Notes under the pieces: generated by a model | What the model saw: only the letters and a program-made list of their open reading frames with translations | Told to the model about the DNA's origin: nothing | The model's database searches: none | Translations under genes and position numbers: made by a program | Assembly: GCA_028276605.1 (NCBI GenBank) | Contig: JAPYWC010000008.1 | Location: 1-17,140, forward strand | Direction of reading: 5' to 3' | Source of the DNA: Desulfurococcales archaeon | GTDB taxonomy: Archaea > Thermoproteota > Thermoprotei_A > Sulfolobales > Ignisphaeraceae | Length of the DNA stretch: 17,140 nt | Shown here: piece after piece, positions 15,023 to 17,140 of the stretch | Position numbering within the stretch: position 1 is the first letter of the stretch | How the letters are laid out: the number at the start of each line of letters is the position of its first letter

Positions 15023-15527
15023 TCCTCTTAGTGATAAAGGTGAGAATCTTTGCTTTGATAACCCTCTTGGAGAGCCTTGTGAAGGTGGTGAGGTTGAGGC
15101 CGAGGTTAGGAAGGAGTATGAGGTAAAGCTTCAGCAGTGGATTCAGGAGAATGAGAAGAGGATTAGGGAAGACGCTATACAGAAGAGCTTAGCAACAATA
15201 CTTGGCAAAGTTGGTGAGGAGCTGGCACCACTAATCATATTCGCTAACTACGGCATAGAGCCCAAGGACCTTAGACGCATAGGCTCTCCCGTAGACTATA
15301 TAGCGTTTAAAGGTTATTCAAAGGGTGGTGTAGAGGAGATAATATTCTTCGAAGTGAAGACAGGCAAGTCATCGAGACTAACAGACGTTGAAAAAAGTGT
15401 GAGAGACGCTATTGCAAGCGGTAAGGTGAGGCACATAGTCATCAACATTAGAGAAGAGCTAGAGAAGCTACAAACAGCCCTAGCAAAGCAACGCCCTGAG
15501 GAAACAGCTGAACAAACCCCTGAATAA
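14946..15527 (+). CDS. Holliday-junction-resolvase-related endonuclease (COG4741-like), 5' end disrupted
   Basis: From about nt 15126 onward this reads as the archaeal endonuclease family distantly related to Holliday junction resolvases: ATILGKVGEELAPLI, then RRIGSPVDYIAFKG (catalytic D, nt 15294), IIFFEVKTGKSSRLTDVEKS (E nt 15351, K nt 15357) and IASGKVRHIVINI. The family normally has an N-terminal membrane segment and coiled coil before this domain; only part of the coiled coil (residues about 50-75) is present. No in-frame ATG, GTG or TTG exists between the ATG at 14946 and the conserved domain. The first 25 codons from 14946 are antisense to the phospholipase-D gene and look non-coding. 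The gene has probably lost its true 5' end. The catalytic domain itself is intact. Confidence 0.75.
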   Translation: MHCPSSWNSFFKLFTAELYASLSLNTPLSDKGENLCFDNPLGEPCEGGEVEAEVRKEYEVKLQQWIQENEKRIREDAIQKSLATILGKVGEELAPLIIFANYGIEPKDLRRIGSPVDYIAFKGYSKGGVEEIIFFEVKTGKSSRLTDVEKSVRDAIASGKVRHIVINIREELEKLQTALAKQRPEETAEQTPE

Positions 15528-15544
15528 AACTCTAGTTCTCCGCC

Positions 15545-15634
15545 ATGAGCAGAGCCTGGCACACAAAAATAAAACCAGACTACTTCATCAACCAGTACTG
15601 CCATTGCCAAAAGCTTGGGTATTTAAGGTGCTGA
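15545..15634 (+). pseudogene. 29-codon fragment resembling a Cas4-family N-terminus
   Basis: A short frame from ATG reads MSRAWHTKIKPDYFINQYCH, then CQKLGYLRC and a stop. The pattern 'I-x-Q-Y-x-x-C-x-K-x-x-Y-L-R' resembles the first conserved block of Cas4/Dna2-type nucleases, where a cysteine sits in a Y-x-x-C-P-R-x-Y-L-R motif. There is no continuation, so it could only be a broken 5' end. It overlaps the tail of the opposite-strand gene by 12 nt. The resemblance is weak and short. Confidence 0.22.
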
Positions 15635-15961
15635 ACTGTCTTGGTGTAGCTTCTCTATCTTTAGTAGTCCCTCAACTGTTTTCCTTATGAGCTCTTCGTT
15701 GATGTCTACGGTATACTGGTTTCTTAGTGCTAGTGGAACTACTGCTCCGTGGATCTCCAGAGCTTTTGATGCGCAGTCCTCGTCTTTTGCGCACTCTACA
15801 GGGTCTATGTAGTAGAATGTCTCTATCCATGTGAATACATACATAAGCATCTCCTCAAGCTCCTCACCACTCAAATCGCTGAAGCAAAGTGTTCCAAGCT
15901 CTCTACAAATCCTATCAGCGATGCCTTTGAGAATCTGTGTCTGGCTCTCCATAGATAACAT
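15623..15961 (-). CDS. Small acidic helical protein of unknown function, 112 aa
   Basis: No family recognised. The sequence is acidic and helical (QTQILKGIADRICREL, SGEELEEMLMYVFTWIETFY) with four cysteines (C19, C26, C58, C63); the last two form the C-x4-C of ECAKDEDC. There is no signal peptide or membrane segment. The start is ATG 15961, or ATG 15952 three codons on. The 51 nt upstream match the metallopeptidase gene (3871-3918) in both the TATA sequence and the bases around the start, at the same spacing, which suggests common regulation with that gene. Confidence 0.7.
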   Translation of the reverse strand: MLSMESQTQILKGIADRICRELGTLCFSDLSGEELEEMLMYVFTWIETFYYIDPVECAKDEDCASKALEIHGAVVPLALRNQYTVDINEELIRKTVEGLLKIEKLHQDSSAP

Positions 15962-15987
15962 CTGAGTACTGTTCTTAGTTAAATAAG

Positions 15988-15999
15988 GTGTTTATAAAT
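15988..15999 (-). promoter_or_regulatory. TATA box of the 112-aa gene, matching the metallopeptidase promoter
   Basis: Minus-strand ATTTATAAACAC is identical over 12 bases to the element upstream of the metallopeptidase gene, with the same 27 bases to a shared TGTTATCTATG at the start. The predicted RNA start is near 15968. Confidence 0.6.
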
Positions 16000-16031
16000 G
16001 TTTAGTCGCATTCAAGAGCCTAATGCTACGC

Positions 16032-16039
16032 TATATAAA
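16032..16039 (+). promoter_or_regulatory. TATA box of the broken secreted-protein gene
   Basis: TATATAAA is centred about 30 nt before ATG 16067, a normal distance for a near-leaderless crenarchaeal gene. The promoter appears intact although the gene is broken. Confidence 0.55.
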
Positions 16040-16066
16040 CATGCCTCGCATCTGTAGTCTAAGCCT

Positions 16067-16307
16067 ATGAAAGCATATCTCTCTTTCCCTAAACATGTAC
16101 CTGTGCCGGCGATGAGCATGTCTAGACGTGTTGCAACTATTGTTATTGCTCTGCTTATGCTCGTTGTAGGTGCTTTGCTTGGTTACCGGGGCTGGCGTGT
16201 CAGAGGTTAGGACAGCTACATATACCTACACACTTGTTAGCACTGTGACTGTGACCATGACTAGAACAATTGTTGAGAGCATCGCCATCCCCACAACACT
16301 TATATAA
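16067..16307 (+). pseudogene. 5' part of a disrupted secreted-protein gene (signal peptide, Thr-rich stalk)
   Basis: From ATG 16067 (or 16112) the frame encodes a signal peptide or anchor (SRRVATIVIALLMLVVGALL) and then runs into TAG at 16208. The adjacent frame picks up at once at about 16182 with TGAGVSEVRTATYTYTLVST followed by VTVTMTRT, a threonine/valine-rich stalk typical of crenarchaeal extracellular proteins. One extra base near 16170-16182 explains the shift. That second frame then meets TAA at 16305, two codons before the ATG of the next ORF, which is in the same frame. The gene therefore carries two lesions. A sequencing error could explain one of them, less easily both. Confidence 0.6.
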
Positions 16308-16310
16308 ACC

Positions 16311-16769
16311 ATGGCAATCACCATAACCAATACTGCTACCGTTCCTATAGAGGTTTATGGATCTAGAATCCTAGTCCTAGCCACCCTAGGCCAAAGATTT
16401 GTTGCTGGCCCTTGGGAAGTGACAATAGCTAATGTTAGTGAAGGCCCATGTCTAAAGGTGTATAGCGGTTTTAGGTTTGAGGAGGAGTTAAAATACCATA
16501 GAGCACCGCTAATAGCTACCGATGCTGGTAACACGTTCTGGCGCTTCGAAGATCTTCAAGACCTTGAGCATGTTAAGAGCTCTTCAGAAGCAAAAGCACT
16601 TGACCCCTTATGCATAGCCGTAAGAAACATGTTCCCATCAACCTACATATTAAGACCTGGAGAGGTTAGTGTAGAGAGCATGGTGTTCGTAGTTCCAAAG
16701 GATGAGAAGCCCGTGGAACTGCTAATGATCCGCATGCTTAAGGACCCTAGACCCACACCAAAGCAATAA
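16311..16769 (+). CDS. DUF4352-like extracellular beta domain (remaining part of the broken gene)
   Basis: This 152-aa ORF begins with MAITITNTATVPIEVYGSRI and ends with YILRPGEVSVESMVFVVPKD, then EKPVELL. It has the strand pattern and the closing 'L-x-PGE-x-x-x-x-x-VFxVPKDEKP' block of DUF4352-type immunoglobulin-like domains, usually found outside the cell behind a signal peptide. It lies in the same frame as the Thr-rich stalk upstream, separated only by TAA 16305-16307, so it was probably one protein of about 230 aa. The TATA-like string at 16299-16307 is too close to ATG 16311 to drive it. Translation from 16311 would give a cytoplasmic orphan domain, so I regard it as the 3' part of a pseudogene, though independent expression is possible. 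Confidence 0.55.
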   Translation: MAITITNTATVPIEVYGSRILVLATLGQRFVAGPWEVTIANVSEGPCLKVYSGFRFEEELKYHRAPLIATDAGNTFWRFEDLQDLEHVKSSSEAKALDPLCIAVRNMFPSTYILRPGEVSVESMVFVVPKDEKPVELLMIRMLKDPRPTPKQ

Positions 16770-16869
16770 TAGTTGTAAAAACTTGCACAAGCAACTCCAA
16801 CCAAGTGAGTAAGGAGATTGAGAACCAGAGCCAGAGATTTGAATATGGTAACATATGAAAAATGCTTGC

Positions 16870-17140
16870 CTATGGATGTAGATGAATCCTTGTTAACACC
16901 TGTACCAGTATTTGTGCGATCAGCGTTGCTAAAACGGATATTGTTAGCGCCCATGAAGCCTTGGTCACATAATCAATTCTCTTATCAAGAGCATCTATTC
17001 TCCTATCCAACGAATCTATCCTCTTATCTAATGCATCTATCCTTTTATCCAGATCACCAATCCTCTCAACCAATTGTGTGAATGCTCCTTCAAGTTTTGA
17101 CACCCTTTCCCTAAGCCCAGTTATCTGATCATATATATCC
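16870..17140 (-). CDS. Tail-anchored coiled-coil protein, N-terminus outside window
   Basis: The minus-strand frame is open to the right edge (upstream residues DIYDQITGLRER are still in frame), so the N-terminus is missing. GTG 17103 is probably not the start. The visible part is a coiled coil with four near-identical heptads (LDKRIDA, LDKRIDS, LDRRIDA, LDKRIDY), followed by one hydrophobic segment (ASWALTISVLATLIAQILVQ) and a short polar end. This makes it a C-terminally membrane-anchored oligomer. Similar small proteins with an enzymatic N-terminal domain or none at all are common in Crenarchaea; function is unknown. Convergent with the broken secreted-protein gene. Confidence 0.65.
   Translation of the reverse strand, partial: DIYDQITGLRERVSKLEGAFTQLVERIGDLDKRIDALDKRIDSLDRRIDALDKRIDYVTKASWALTISVLATLIAQILVQVLTRIHLHP
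16981..17064 (-). repeat. Four imperfect 21-bp tandem repeats encoding heptads
   Basis: Units 16981-17001, 17002-17022, 17023-17043 and 17044-17064 are related 21-mers (for example CTTATCAAGAGCATCTATTC). Each encodes one coiled-coil heptad of the minus-strand protein. Because 21 is a multiple of 3, gain or loss of units would lengthen or shorten the coil without a frameshift. Confidence 0.8.

Noticed and set aside
16981..17064. CRISPR-like array from regular 21-bp repeats
   Set aside because: The repeats are contiguous with no spacers and simply encode coiled-coil heptads.
16818..17081. 87-codon plus-strand frame at the right end
   Set aside because: It is opposite the coiled-coil gene, and its own repeats are the reverse reading of the heptads.

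Overview
The window looks like part of a hyperthermophilic crenarchaeal (Thermoproteota) chromosome. Arginine is mostly AGA/AGG and isoleucine mostly ATA. Promoters are TTTATA-type TATA boxes about 26 nt before leaderless or short-leader starts. The few Shine-Dalgarno sites match GGAGGTGAT. The genus cannot be fixed from the sequence; Desulfurococcales or Thermoproteales would fit. No rRNA, tRNA, CRISPR array or intact insertion sequence was seen.

The region is a defense island with clear signs of decay. Left end (1-2403): a type IV McrBC module, with McrB cut by the window edge and a full McrC nuclease subunit overlapping it. 2404-2734: gene debris. 2735-3880: a membrane-anchored unknown protein converging on an HExxH metallopeptidase with an unusual cysteine cluster. 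3972-7447: a small zinc-ribbon gene followed by a type IIG-like restriction-modification enzyme. A 29-bp tandem duplication exactly at the domain junction has split this enzyme into a nuclease ORF and a methylase/specificity ORF that overlap by ATGA.

7781-14577 is the most interesting part. It holds an unknown 360-aa helical protein, an unknown 373-aa protein with a cysteine knuckle, a divergent 1044-aa superfamily 2 helicase, and a convergent 287-aa protein that reads as a PD-(D/E)xK nuclease of the E-x-T (AlwI-like) type. The 373-aa gene has an inverted repeat around its TATA box next to the helicase promoter. The last three genes are a candidate helicase-nuclease defense system. Its architecture recalls Hachiman or DISARM, but I cannot equate it with either.

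14711-15634 is scar tissue: a half-length phospholipase-D nuclease and a Holliday-junction-resolvase-related endonuclease lie back to back, both missing their N-termini at the same point, followed by a short fragment resembling the start of a Cas4-family protein. 15623-15961 encodes a small acidic unknown protein whose promoter and start region match those of the metallopeptidase gene. 16067-16769 is a secreted-protein gene broken by a frameshift and a stop. The right edge has the C-terminal part of a tail-anchored coiled-coil protein.
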